The translations under genes were made by a program, and so were the position numbers. From an uncultured Eubacterium sp. (GTDB lineage: Bacteria; Bacillota; Clostridia; Peptostreptococcales; Anaerovoracaceae), in NCBI GenBank assembly GCA_937894585.1, contig CALBGO010000037.1, forward strand, positions 15,695-79,694: DNA of 64,000 nucleotides, given 5' to 3'. Below, piece by piece: positions 1 to 8,949 of this stretch; position 1 is the stretch's first letter, and every line of letters starts with the position of its first letter. The notes beneath the pieces are model-generated. The model did not search any database. It was not told the DNA's origin and saw only the letters and a list, made by a program, of their open reading frames with translations.

Positions 1-2578
1 ACATAGTATCCAGTTTAATACCTCCTGCGGAACTCTGAATTTCATCGGAAAGCCCAAGTGCCAAAGACAAGGAGGCTTTGAAGGATTCGCCTCCGGAAAG
101 AGATTTTACACTCCTTTCTGTACCGTTGTAATGGTCGATTACATCCAGTTCAAGACCGGTCTGACCTTTCAGGCTCAAATCCTCCCTGCGAAGTTTCAGC
201 TCGTACTGGCCGCCGGACATAGTCAGAAAACGAATGTTCGCTCTGCGTATAATCCTTTCAAAATAAGTCATCTGCACATAAGTTTCCAGATTGATTTTCT
301 GCCTGCCGCTGATACTGCCGCTTACTGTATCGGAAAGAGCCTGCATCCACCGGTATTTTTCTTCTGTCTCTGCAAGCTCGCCGATTCTGCTTTCCGTATT
401 TTTAAGGATTTCCCTGTTGGTAAGAAGCCTGTGAGAAATTTCGCCTTTCTCTTTCAGAAGTCTTTCCTTTTCGGCAGTAAGCTGTGATTTTTCTTCTTTC
501 AGCTGAGTAATATCGTAAATTTCCCCCGTTTTCAGCTGCTGCTCGACGGTTCGGATGCTTCCCGAAATTTCCTGTACCTTTGAAGAGGCTTCTAAATGGT
601 TTTGCTGCGCCTTTGCAAGGGTCCTGTTCATCTGCTCCAAGTTGCGGCAAAGATCGGAAAGGGTTTTTTCCGCAGATTTTTTATCCGCAAAACGCAGAGA
701 AGCCGCCAGTTTATTTCTTCGCTCCGAAAGCTCTGCAAGTCCTGAATTTACAGCTGCCGCTTCTGTTTCTGCTTCTGTTTTCTTCCGCCGCAGCGCAGTC
801 AGTTCTTCTTCTGTCTTCGGTATTTCCTGTTTCAAAGTATCACGGCGGCTGCATCTTTTTTCCGCATCTAAAATCCGTTCTCGGTTTTCTGCCATCTCTT
901 TCCTGTTCTGTTTCAAAAAACTGTCCGCCGCTTCAGAAAGTGTATCTGCCGGACAGGTTAATGAAAGCTTTTCTGCGTATTTTAAGACGGCTTTTTCTTT
1001 TTCTTCGATCCGGACTTTCAGAGAAGCCGCTTCTTTACTAAGGTTTGCAGCGTCTTTCCCGGCGGTTTCCGCAGCCTCCTTCATCTGTGCAAGCGCCTCT
1101 TTTGTCGGTGCATTTTCTGCCGGTACTGCAGGTGCAGGATGTTCCAATGAGCCGCAAACCGGACATCTCTGTCCCCGCATAAGCTTTTTTGCCAAAACGC
1201 CTGCCTGCTCGTCAAGATACAGCCGATACATTGCGTTGTAGGTGTCCTCTTTTTCTGCGGCACTTTTTGAAGCCTCTATATATGTTTCAAGGTTTTTTTC
1301 GTAGTTTCTGCGGGCAGACTCTTTTTCGCGGAGCAGACTTTCGAACTCTTCAATTGTTTTTTCTCTTTCAGACAAAGCATTTTGCTTCTGCACAAGCTGC
1401 GTTAAAATAAGTGCGGCATCCTGCAGCCCTGAAAATTCTTCTTTTGCGGACTTCAGTTGCTCTGTCAGATTTTCGTCATTTTCTTCTGCCTGCTCCTTAA
1501 GTAAGGTAAGCTCCTGCAGTCTGTTATTCTTTTCGTTTAACTGTATGTTCAGCTGTTCCAGCTCTTCAAACTTCGGAAAATCGTTTTCAAGGATAGTAAT
1601 TTCCGCAGTAAGCCTGTTTCTCTCAGGCTCTTTTCCTTTTTCTTCAGATAAGATTTCCGCTGCATTTTTTTCCGCTTTCTCGGCATTTACCAGTTCTTTC
1701 CGCAGGTCATCAAGACGGCGGCGCAGTTCATCTGCCTGTTCGGCTTTCCCAAGTTTTTCGGAAATTCGGGAAAGGGACAGCTCTGCGTTTTCAAGAAGCT
1801 CGCTGTTTTTTTCTTCTGATACCGCATCCTCTTTCGTAATCTTTTGCAAAAGTGCCGCGGCATCGGAAAACAGAAGTTCTCCGGATTTTACTTTTTCAAG
1901 CTCTGCGGCATATATGCCGTCCGATGCACAGACGGCGCCGGCAATGTACTGCTCTATACTTTTTTTCAAGTCCCCGCAAATGCGGTAAAGATCGGAAGCT
2001 TCTTTTTTTACAGAGTCCTGAAAACGCCGGTAAAGATCTGTTCCGAATATTTTACGGAAAATTTCACGGCGGTCTTTGGTTTCCGCATAAATCAGTTTTT
2101 GAAACTCTCCCTGGGCGATCATCACAATCTGCATAAACTGACTGGTGTCGAGACCCAGAATTTCTTCAATTTTTGCGCTGACTTCCCTATTTTTTGTGAT
2201 AACCTGTCCATCAGGCAGCAAAAGCTCCACCTCGGCTTTTTCCGTAGTCATACCGCTGCCCCGTTTAGAAGGCCGCAGATATTCGGGATTTCTCTTAATC
2301 CGATACTTTTTCCCCCGATATTCAAATTCCAGCTCAACAAAAGTCGGAACATCATCTTCTGCGTATTTACTCCGCATCATAGAATAGTCGCCGCTGCGCG
2401 CCTTACCGCTGGCAGTTCCGTACAGAGCAAACACAATTCCGTCGAAAATGGTGGTTTTTCCCGCTCCGGTATCGCCTGTAATCAGGTAAAGACCTTTTTT
2501 ACCCAGCTTGTCCATATCAAAAACTGTTTTGTCTGCATAAGGTCCGAATGCAGATACAGTCAGTCTTGTCGGTCTCAT
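1..2578 (-). CDS. sbcC: Exonuclease SbcC (Rad50-like ATPase subunit), 3' end cut off by the window edge
   Basis: ATPase subunit of the SbcCD (Mre11-Rad50 type) nuclease, which opens hairpins and processes DNA ends. About 859 residues are visible. A Walker A GDTGAGKTT lies at residues 35-43, long coiled-coil arms flank a zinc-hook CPVC near residue 470, and the ABC signature SLSGGESF lies near residue 830. Only the Walker B/D-loop end should be missing. Between hook and signature the protein is rich in E, K and A, as expected for a coiled coil. The ATG at 2578 overlaps the sbcD stop by four bases (ATGA), so the two are translationally coupled. The plus-strand open frames over this gene are shadows. 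Confidence 0.95.
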   Translation of the reverse strand, partial: MRPTRLTVSAFGPYADKTVFDMDKLGKKGLYLITGDTGAGKTTIFDGIVFALYGTASGKARSGDYSMMRSKYAEDDVPTFVELEFEYRGKKYRIKRNPEYLRPSKRGSGMTTEKAEVELLLPDGQVITKNREVSAKIEEILGLDTSQFMQIVMIAQGEFQKLIYAETKDRREIFRKIFGTDLYRRFQDSVKKEASDLYRICGDLKKSIEQYIAGAVCASDGIYAAELEKVKSGELLFSDAAALLQKITKEDAVSEEKNSELLENAELSLSRISEKLGKAEQADELRRRLDDLRKELVNAEKAEKNAAEILSEEKGKEPERNRLTAEITILENDFPKFEELEQLNIQLNEKNNRLQELTLLKEQAEENDENLTEQLKSAKEEFSGLQDAALILTQLVQKQNALSEREKTIEEFESLLREKESARRNYEKNLETYIEASKSAAEKEDTYNAMYRLYLDEQAGVLAKKLMRGQRCPVCGSLEHPAPAVPAENAPTKEALAQMKEAAETAGKDAANLSKEAASLKVRIEEKEKAVLKYAEKLSLTCPADTLSEAADSFLKQNRKEMAENRERILDAEKRCSRRDTLKQEIPKTEEELTALRRKKTEAETEAAAVNSGLAELSERRNKLAASLRFADKKSAEKTLSDLCRNLEQMNRTLAKAQQNHLEASSKVQEISGSIRTVEQQLKTGEIYDITQLKEEKSQLTAEKERLLKEKGEISHRLLTNREILKNTESRIGELAETEEKYRWMQALSDTVSGSISGRQKINLETYVQMTYFERIIRRANIRFLTMSGGQYELKLRREDLSLKGQTGLELDVIDHYNGTERSVKSLSGGESFKASLSLALGLSDEIQSSAGGIKLDTM

Positions 2579-3711
2579 GTTCTCTCCTCCCATATTGTTT
2601 CGATTAAATGCTCCGCAAAAGATTTCTGCGAATCTGTAAGAGGACTGTTATTCTGCAGTTTGTAAAAATCCTCTACAAGTTCCAGAGGCGGTTTCTCATC
2701 GCTTTTTTCATCGGAAATCAGGCTCTGCCTGTTCTGCGTTCTAAGGTTGTCATAATCAAGCCTCATAATGTTTGGATAAACCGTCTGCATTTTACGCAGA
2801 GCGTCTGGAATATTTTCTTCATCGGTCAGAATCACATGGCAGTAGTCACCTGTATGAAAGCCGCTGTAAAAACCTTTATGCATCAGTTCATCGTAAGTTC
2901 CTTTCATAACACGGATATCCCGAAGGGGCTTCAGGCTTTCTGTGCTGATCCGAACCTCTCCTTTTTCACCCAGCTCAACGATGGTGACAGACTTGCTGTG
3001 GGATGCTTCGGAAATAGAGTATTTCAGCGGAGAACCGCTGTACCTTACAGTTTCCCGCCCTGCCCGCTGGGGTTTGTGAATATGACCTAAGGCGACATAA
3101 TCAAAATTATCGAAAACCGATGACGGAATACTGTCAGTTCCGCCTACAGACATTTCTTCGGAGTCGGAACGCTCGCTTCCCGCGATAAACTGGTGGGTTA
3201 CCAGCACATTTCTCTCTGCGCAGTCTATGAGAAGGCCGTTTACGGCTGTGCGCACAGCATCGGCATAGGTTCTGATTTCCTCTTCCGGAAACTGCATCCG
3301 CACATGAACCGGTTTGATGAAGGGAAGCAGATAAAAATTTACCGGTCCATGCTCGTCAGCAAGCACAACCGGACGGATTCCTTTCCTGTAAACCGGCGAC
3401 AGATGAACTCCGCTTTGTTCCATCAGTCTGCCGCCGAAGGCAATTCTCTCCGCGGAATCGTGATTGCCGCTGATGATAAAGATATGCAGATTTTTCTTTG
3501 CAAGCCGGCAGAGAAAATCGTCAAAAAGCGCAACCGCCTCGGCAGACGGTACGGATTTGTCATAGACGTCTCCTGCGATAATGAATACGTCCGGCTGCTC
3601 CCTGTCTGTAATCTTAAGAATTTCTTCCAGTATGTATTTCTGATCGGATAACATAGAAAAGCCATTCACCAGCTTTCCGATGTGAAGATCCGCAGTGTGA
3701 AGTATTTTCAT
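2575..3711 (-). CDS. sbcD: Exonuclease SbcD (Mre11-like nuclease subunit)
   Basis: Metal-dependent phosphoesterase subunit of SbcCD; it cuts DNA at ends and hairpins using energy from SbcC. The calcineurin-type motifs appear in order: DLHIGK near residue 8, GDVYD near 48, GNHDS near 82 and GHIHKP near 210, giving the di-manganese site. The length of 378 aa is typical. It is first in the sbcD-sbcC pair, with the stop overlapping the sbcC start. The ATG is preceded by an AGGAATACCT-type Shine-Dalgarno. It lies downstream of the hairpin at 3845-3882, so its promoter should be in the AT-rich 3712-3840 stretch. Confidence 0.95.
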   Translation of the reverse strand: MKILHTADLHIGKLVNGFSMLSDQKYILEEILKITDREQPDVFIIAGDVYDKSVPSAEAVALFDDFLCRLAKKNLHIFIISGNHDSAERIAFGGRLMEQSGVHLSPVYRKGIRPVVLADEHGPVNFYLLPFIKPVHVRMQFPEEEIRTYADAVRTAVNGLLIDCAERNVLVTHQFIAGSERSDSEEMSVGGTDSIPSSVFDNFDYVALGHIHKPQRAGRETVRYSGSPLKYSISEASHSKSVTIVELGEKGEVRISTESLKPLRDIRVMKGTYDELMHKGFYSGFHTGDYCHVILTDEENIPDALRKMQTVYPNIMRLDYDNLRTQNRQSLISDEKSDEKPPLELVEDFYKLQNNSPLTDSQKSFAEHLIETIWEERT

Positions 3712-3844
3712 AGGTATTCCTCCGTTTAAATCACTAAATCAAAATGATTCATATCTACATTTTACACGAAATCAGAGGTTTTATCATTGCCATTTTGCAC
3801 GAAATCAAGATTTTTATATAGAATGGGGAAATGACCGTATTAAA

Positions 3845-3882
3845 AGAGCACCTCGAACTGAACTTTCAGCTTGAAGTGCTCT
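3845..3882 (-). terminator. Hairpin terminator between the brxL remnant and sbcD
   Basis: The stem AGAGCAC pairs with GTGCTCT, with further inner pairing of CTGAA with TTCAG. It is followed by TTTTAAT on the minus strand and by a CTGTTTTTT run on the plus strand, so it could work both ways. Confidence 0.7.
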
Positions 3883-3899
3883 CTGTTTTTTGTCTTTCG

Positions 3900-4322
3900 C
3901 TATTCTACCCCCAGAGCTTTAAACACAGCTTCCTGAGGCGTGGTATAAAAAATCAGGCTGAATGCGCCGACCAGATCTGAAGGCACAGAACCAATATCTA
4001 CTGCACTGGTAATCGGGAGCAGCACTTTCTTTGCACCAGAATCCAAACATACCTGCAGCGTGTTTGCAAGGTTTTCTGCCTTCATCACAGTACCGCTGAT
4101 GGTAATATCTCCAAGGACGACAAGTCCGCTGAGCGCAGGTTTTGAAAGGGCTGCAGAACACAGCGCAATCAATGTCGGCAGTGTCATAGATTTTGACATG
4201 CCGAGGCCGTTCAGATCCTGATAGTTCACGATATAGTCTTTTTCGGTCAGGCTGATACTGCCGCTGATTGCATGACGGTTTGCTTTCAGGTAACTGTATG
4301 CTGTGTCGACCGCCTCCTGAAT
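3900..4322 (-). pseudogene. brxL: 3' remnant of a BREX Lon-like protease gene (brxL)
   Basis: The reading frame encodes only the last 141 codons of a BrxL-type protein. The stretch MSKSMTLPTLIALCSAA, then VVLGDITISGTV, then the end AVFKALGVE, match what I know of the C-terminal Lon-like protease domain of BREX BrxL, which is about 650-690 aa long. The GDITISGTV...NLANTLQVCLDSGAKKVLLP stretch is the counterpart of the Lon S16 domain. An in-frame TAA at 4323-4325 lies directly before the homology, and no credible start with a ribosome binding site exists except a weak GTG at 4229. No pglX, pglZ or brxC lies nearby. I infer a scar of a deleted defence island; the fragment is unlikely to be functional. 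Confidence 0.8.
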
Positions 4323-4325
4323 TTA

Positions 4326-4642
4326 TTCTACTCACATTCTACTCATTCTATTCGTTCTTGTCAATAATTCGATTAGAATGAATAGAAAATTTATGGAAAA
4401 TGGTACAGTAACCGACCTTTTTCAAGAGTATTAAAGGCATTTGTCCCGAATATTATAATCTATTCGGCACAAGTTCTAACCATTTTTCTTTTCATTATGG
4501 TTAGAATGTGTTCCATGTCACGAATATTGTGTATTATTCGTGACATTGCTGCGCACTTAACGGATAAATCCCGTATATCATCCGTCTCGGCTTTTTAGAA
4601 CCGTTACTCCCACCTTAAGACGCAGCTTTTCATTTAAGATAA
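4326..4642. other. AT-rich gap without a gene, containing inverted repeats
   Basis: No coding frame is supported here. A perfect 11-bp inverted repeat (TGTCACGAATA / TATTCGTGACA) sits at 4516-4545 with an 8-base loop. A second, TCATTCTA / TAGAATGA, lies around 4343-4382. The block separates the brxL remnant from the GTPase gene and probably includes the deletion or insertion junction. Confidence 0.5.
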
Positions 4643-7228
4643 CTACTTTCCCAAATGCTTTTCCCTGATTTCCCGCTCGGTATCCAGTACTTTCTGCCTT
4701 AGCTCTCTTGCGCTCATACGAAGGGCGCCCTGTCCGAAAATCATCATCTGTTCCAGACCGTCGGAGGTAGCTACAGTAATCCGCATCTTTTTTACATGCT
4801 CCAGTACAAATTTTTCAATATACTGGTCCGCAGTCTGCCCTTCTTTTGTGTAAACCACTTCCACTCCCAAAATGTTTTCGGTCATACCGATATTACCCGG
4901 CTGTCTGTAGGCGTCAAATACCACGATGATCCGTTTGCCCCAGTAGCTTTGATAGCTGCACAAAGTCTCGATCAGAAGATTTCTGGCGCTTTCCAGACTC
5001 AGATCCGCCATATCGGAAAGTTCTTCCCAGGCAAAAATCATATTATAGCCGTCGATGAGAAGCACTTCTTCTGCATCTGCTTTATTGTAGCCGCTCTGCA
5101 CTTTAGGTCCGGAAATGCCTGTGTCTGCCCGGATTATGCGGGAAGTTTTTCTGAATTTACTGTTGTCTCTTCCCGAAATGCCATAAGTCTGTCTGAAGAT
5201 TGCTTCCAGCTCCTCATCGCTGTAGCTGCGCCGGTGACTGGGAATATGAGCAGCATTCTGCGCGGAATCTTTATCCTCTTTCGGACTGTAAGAAAGAGGA
5301 ATATGCATATGATCCTCCACTTCGTTCCACGGTACATTGACGCCGGCGCCGTGACTGCAGAATACACTGCCGCAGGGATTTTCAATATCCCTGTCGGGAT
5401 TATAACCCGACGAGGAAATAACCGCCTCTTGATTATGGCATGGAAAATATCCTTTCAGGTTGCAGTAAAGCCTGCCGCGGCCTTTCGTATAAGAAATCAC
5501 ATCTTTATGATACCCGTTCATTTCTGCTACGGGCGCATCTCCCGTCAGTACGGAAAAGTCTCCCAAGCTTTCTGCCGGTTCAAAGGTTCCGGACATATTC
5601 TGAATATCATTCATAGCTCTGCCTACATAATCGGAAGGAAGCTCCAGACGAAATTTGTAATAAGGTTCCAGAAGCACGCTTTCCCCTTTGCGAAGTCCCT
5701 GGCGCACAGCCCGGTAAGTCGCCTGACGAAAATCTCCGCCTTCCGTATGTTTCAGATGACCTCGTCCGGAAACCAGCGTAAACTTTATATCCGTAACCGG
5801 TGCGCCGGTCAGCACGCCGGGATGCTGTCGTTCCGCCAGGTGCGTCAGAATCAGATTCTGCCAGTTTCGATCCAGCTCATCTTCACTGCAGGCTGTATCA
5901 AAGATCACGCCGCTTCCTGCGGGCAGCGGTTCCATCAGAATATGAGCTTCTGCATAGTGCCTGAGCGGTTCAAAATGACCGACACCTTCCACCGTCTTTG
6001 TAATGGTTTCTCTGTACAGAATTTTTTCTTCTCCAAAATCGATTTTTCTGCCGAAGCGCTCTTCTGTCACTTTTTTCAGGATTTCTCCCTGAATTTCTCC
6101 CATCATACGAACCGTCAGCTGCTTCGTTTCCGCATCCCATGCCGCGTGAAGCTCCGGTATTTCCTCTTCCAGCTGCTGAAAACTTTTGAAGGCTTCCTGC
6201 ATCTCCCAGTCTTCGGGAAGCTGCACCTGATAATTCAGTACTGTATCCAGATAAGGCTTTCTGCCTGCCGGTTCAAAGCCAAGCCCCTGTCCGCAGAAGG
6301 TATCGGAAAGACCAGTTACAGCACAGACAGCGCCGGCAGATACCGACTGCACTGCCGCAAATTTCCGGCCGCTGTAAATGCGGATCTGATTAACCTTATC
6401 TTCGCCGATCTGCTGTTTTACAGAAAGAGTGCCGCCTGTAATCTTCATATGCGTCAGCCGGTTTCCCTGTTCGTCTCTGCTGATTTTATAAATCCTTGCG
6501 CCGAATTCCTCGGGATGTTTTCCGCATACAGTAAGGCTGTTAAGTCCTGCGAGAAATTCATCGATGCCTTCCATCTTCAAAGCAGAACCCGCAAAACATG
6601 GGAACAGCTTTCTCCCTCTGACAAGCTCCGCTAAAGCCTTCTGTGATACAGTTCCCGTTTCCAGATAAGTTTCCAGAAGTTCTTCATCACACAGAGCAGC
6701 TTTTTCAAAGAATTCTTCTGAATCGGCAAGAACGCACCGGCTGCTTAAGTTCTTTTGAAGTTCCTCCATAACATCGGAAAGCACTGTACCCTGCTGATCC
6801 ATTTTGTTTATAAACAGAAAAACAGGAACTTTGTAGCGGTCAAGAAGCTGCCATAAAGTCTGTACCTGTCCTTTGGTTCCGTCAGGTCCGCTGATAATCA
6901 GCACCGCATAATCAAGAACCTGTAAAGTTCGTTCGGTTTCCGCGGAAAAATCCATATGTCCCGGAGTATCCAGCAGTGTTACTGACTTTTGCTCTGCGCC
7001 CTCACCCAGCGTAAATACCGCCTGCTTTGAAAAAATGGTAATGCCTCTGTCTTTTTCCAGTTCATAAGTGTCAAGAAAGGCGTCGCCGTGATCTACACGA
7101 CCCAGAGATCTGGTGGTGCCGCTTTGAAAAAGGATGCCTTCGGACAGCGTTGTTTTGCCGGCGTCCACATGGGCCAGCATACCGACACATATATGTTTTT
7201 TTATATTTTCAGGCTTCTGCTTGCTCAT
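4643..7228 (-). CDS. TetM/EF-G-like translational GTPase fused to a C-terminal NYN (YacP/Rae1-like) RNase domain
   Basis: The 861-aa protein has two parts. Residues 1 to about 640 form an EF-G/TetM-type ribosomal GTPase: G1 AHVDAGKTT at 19-27, G2 RGITI at 61-65, G3 DTPGH at 87-91 and G4 NKMD at 141-144, followed by domains II-V. After a polar linker, residues from about 720 to the end form a NYN domain with VLLIDGYNMIF, VVFDAYR, the QTADQYIEKFV helix and TVATSDGLEQ; these acidic residues are the usual metal site. Free-standing YacP/Rae1 is known as a ribosome-bound A-site mRNA endonuclease in B. subtilis, whereas TetM-type factors remove tetracycline from ribosomes. I infer a factor that enters the A site and may cut mRNA. 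The start is the ATG at 7228 with AGGGAGG eight bases upstream; an upstream ATG at 7255 lacks this. Monocistronic. Tetracycline resistance is not shown. Confidence 0.88.
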   Translation of the reverse strand: MSKQKPENIKKHICVGMLAHVDAGKTTLSEGILFQSGTTRSLGRVDHGDAFLDTYELEKDRGITIFSKQAVFTLGEGAEQKSVTLLDTPGHMDFSAETERTLQVLDYAVLIISGPDGTKGQVQTLWQLLDRYKVPVFLFINKMDQQGTVLSDVMEELQKNLSSRCVLADSEEFFEKAALCDEELLETYLETGTVSQKALAELVRGRKLFPCFAGSALKMEGIDEFLAGLNSLTVCGKHPEEFGARIYKISRDEQGNRLTHMKITGGTLSVKQQIGEDKVNQIRIYSGRKFAAVQSVSAGAVCAVTGLSDTFCGQGLGFEPAGRKPYLDTVLNYQVQLPEDWEMQEAFKSFQQLEEEIPELHAAWDAETKQLTVRMMGEIQGEILKKVTEERFGRKIDFGEEKILYRETITKTVEGVGHFEPLRHYAEAHILMEPLPAGSGVIFDTACSEDELDRNWQNLILTHLAERQHPGVLTGAPVTDIKFTLVSGRGHLKHTEGGDFRQATYRAVRQGLRKGESVLLEPYYKFRLELPSDYVGRAMNDIQNMSGTFEPAESLGDFSVLTGDAPVAEMNGYHKDVISYTKGRGRLYCNLKGYFPCHNQEAVISSSGYNPDRDIENPCGSVFCSHGAGVNVPWNEVEDHMHIPLSYSPKEDKDSAQNAAHIPSHRRSYSDEELEAIFRQTYGISGRDNSKFRKTSRIIRADTGISGPKVQSGYNKADAEEVLLIDGYNMIFAWEELSDMADLSLESARNLLIETLCSYQSYWGKRIIVVFDAYRQPGNIGMTENILGVEVVYTKEGQTADQYIEKFVLEHVKKMRITVATSDGLEQMMIFGQGALRMSARELRQKVLDTEREIREKHLGK

Positions 7229-7438
7229 AAAAGAAGCCTCCCTTCGTGATTGCATAATACTGAATTATACCACAAAAGGAGGCTGTAGTCGAGCTGTCGT
7301 GCCCTTTAGTTTTACCGTTCTTTCACTTTTCTTTTTCTTTGCTTCCGCTCGGACTTCAAAATAAAGTCCGTTTCTTCGAAATCAAACGGATGCAATGTTT
7401 TGAAATGAAAGCTTTAAGAATCATCTGTAAGATAAATT

Positions 7439-7466
7439 ATGGCGGAAAGGTTAATCCTTCCGCCAT
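7439..7466 (-). terminator. Hairpin terminator after the CorC-family gene
   Basis: ATGGCGGAA-AGG pairs with CCTT-CCGCCAT around a short loop, with one bulged base. It lies 15 bases past the stop of the 7482-8792 gene and is followed by an AT-rich tail on the minus strand. Confidence 0.65.
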
Positions 7467-7481
7467 ATATTCCGCTTTAAA

Positions 7482-8792
7482 TTACTTGTCAGTTATGTCT
7501 GTAACCGTTTCTTCTGCGTTTTCAGGCGCTTCCGGGAGAATCTCTATCTTTACTTTTGCAATTCTTCTTTCCTTTACGGACAGAATCGTAAAAATATAGT
7601 TTTCAAAAGTAACTTCCCGATTTTCATCGCCCTCTTCCGGAATTTCTCCCAGAATATCGATGATGAATCCGCCGATGGTCTCGCTGTTTTCGGATTCCAG
7701 GTTAATCAGCGTTTCTTCACTGAGGTCGCTGAGATATGCATTGCCGTCAACCAGATAGTTGCTGTCGTCAATCTTTTCTATGATATGGCCCTCTTCGTCG
7801 TACTCGTCTTCAATGTCACCGACAATTTCTTCCACCAGGTCCTCCATCGTTACAATGCCGCTGAAGCCTCCGTATTCGTCAATGAGAACCGCAATATGCT
7901 GTTTTTCAATCTGCAGTTCGAAAAACAGGGAGTCAATATTCTTGGTTTCCGGTACAAAATACGGTTTTCTGAGAATGGAACGGATATCCACCTTGTCAAA
8001 GCCTTCATTTCTTGCTTTAATCAGGTAATCCTTAATATGAAGAATCCCGATAATGTTATCCGTATCATCTTCACAGACGGGAATTCTGGAATACCGCAGT
8101 TCCATCAGCTCGTCCAGATACTCTTCCGGCGGATCATTGATGTCAATTAAAAATACATCTGTTCTCGGCGTCATAATCTCATAGGCAAGTTCGTCGTCAA
8201 ACTGAAAAATACTGTTGATCATCTTCTTGCCTTCTTCTTTGATTGCGCCGCTTTGCTGTCCGGATTCCAGCATGGACATAACCCGTTCCTCCGAATAGCC
8301 GCTGTACTCCACCTTAGTCTCCTGACGGAAAATTTTCAGCAGAAGATTTGCAGCCAGTGTCAGAACCATTACAAAAGGTTTCAGCAGAAGAACCAGGGCT
8401 TTTTCCATACCGGCAAAAGCCAGGGCAATTCCTTCACTGTGCTGCTGCGCCAGTTTTCTTGTAAAATACTCACTGAAAGCAATTGTAACAGCTACATAAA
8501 TCACTGCGGACAGAATCGGGTGCTGAGGCAGCGCAAAGGCAAAATACAGACCGATTACAATAAATACATAGCTAAGAAGCCGGTTGGTGAACCGATATTC
8601 AATAGGCGCTGAAAGAAGGCTGCTGAGCCTCCTTGCCCCGTCATGCGCATCATCTGCCATCTGTCTGATTTTACTTCTGTTGACAGAATTCATGGCTGTA
8701 TTTACCAGAACGATGATTCCGTTGATAAACATCGCAAGGATCATAAAAATAATTTTTGCTTCTACAGGCAGACTACTGGGGTCCGGTGTCAT
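7482..8792 (-). CDS. CorC/HlyC-family membrane protein (DUF21, CBS pair, CorC domain)
   Basis: Integral membrane protein of the hemolysin C/CorC (CNNM-like) family, proposed to take part in Mg2+ or cobalt transport. The N-terminal third (residues about 12-150) has hydrophobic helices of a DUF21 unit. A CBS-domain pair follows: EIMTPRTDVFLID at about 205 begins the first, and IDEYGGFSGIVTMEDLVEEIVGDIEDEYDEE marks the second. A CorC_HlyC domain (NYLVDGNAYLSDLSEE ... IGGFIIDILGEIPEEG) makes up the C-terminus. The length of 436 aa is normal. GGAG precedes the ATG. It stands alone between two terminators or gaps; substrate specificity cannot be read from sequence. Confidence 0.88.
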   Translation of the reverse strand: MTPDPSSLPVEAKIIFMILAMFINGIIVLVNTAMNSVNRSKIRQMADDAHDGARRLSSLLSAPIEYRFTNRLLSYVFIVIGLYFAFALPQHPILSAVIYVAVTIAFSEYFTRKLAQQHSEGIALAFAGMEKALVLLLKPFVMVLTLAANLLLKIFRQETKVEYSGYSEERVMSMLESGQQSGAIKEEGKKMINSIFQFDDELAYEIMTPRTDVFLIDINDPPEEYLDELMELRYSRIPVCEDDTDNIIGILHIKDYLIKARNEGFDKVDIRSILRKPYFVPETKNIDSLFFELQIEKQHIAVLIDEYGGFSGIVTMEDLVEEIVGDIEDEYDEEGHIIEKIDDSNYLVDGNAYLSDLSEETLINLESENSETIGGFIIDILGEIPEEGDENREVTFENYIFTILSVKERRIAKVKIEILPEAPENAEETVTDITDK

Positions 8793-8949
8793 AAAAAATC
8801 ATCTCCAATCATAATCATATATCTAATCTTGAATGTTATACCTCTATAAATTATTTCCGTCAGAAACAGATAAAACGGCTGCAGCGGCTTTTTTTAGAAA
8901 AAACAATGATGCCAACACTGCCGCCTCCCTGTAAATTGTTTCGGCCGGA

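Noticed and set aside
555..1241. Ser/Ala/Phe-rich plus-strand frame opposite sbcC
   Set aside because: It is the complement of the coiled-coil coding region of sbcC; the composition follows from that.
3919..4335. A 138-codon minus-strand frame over the brxL remnant
   Set aside because: It is another frame of the same stretch; only the 3900-4322 frame has homology to BrxL.
4796..6634. A 612-codon plus-strand open frame opposite the GTPase-NYN gene
   Set aside because: It lies wholly antisense to a gene with clear protein motifs, has no ribosome binding site and its product shows no family features; it is a frame shadow.
4643..7228. Annotating the GTPase as a tetracycline resistance gene
   Set aside because: The TetM-like fold alone does not show resistance, and the NYN fusion points to another role.
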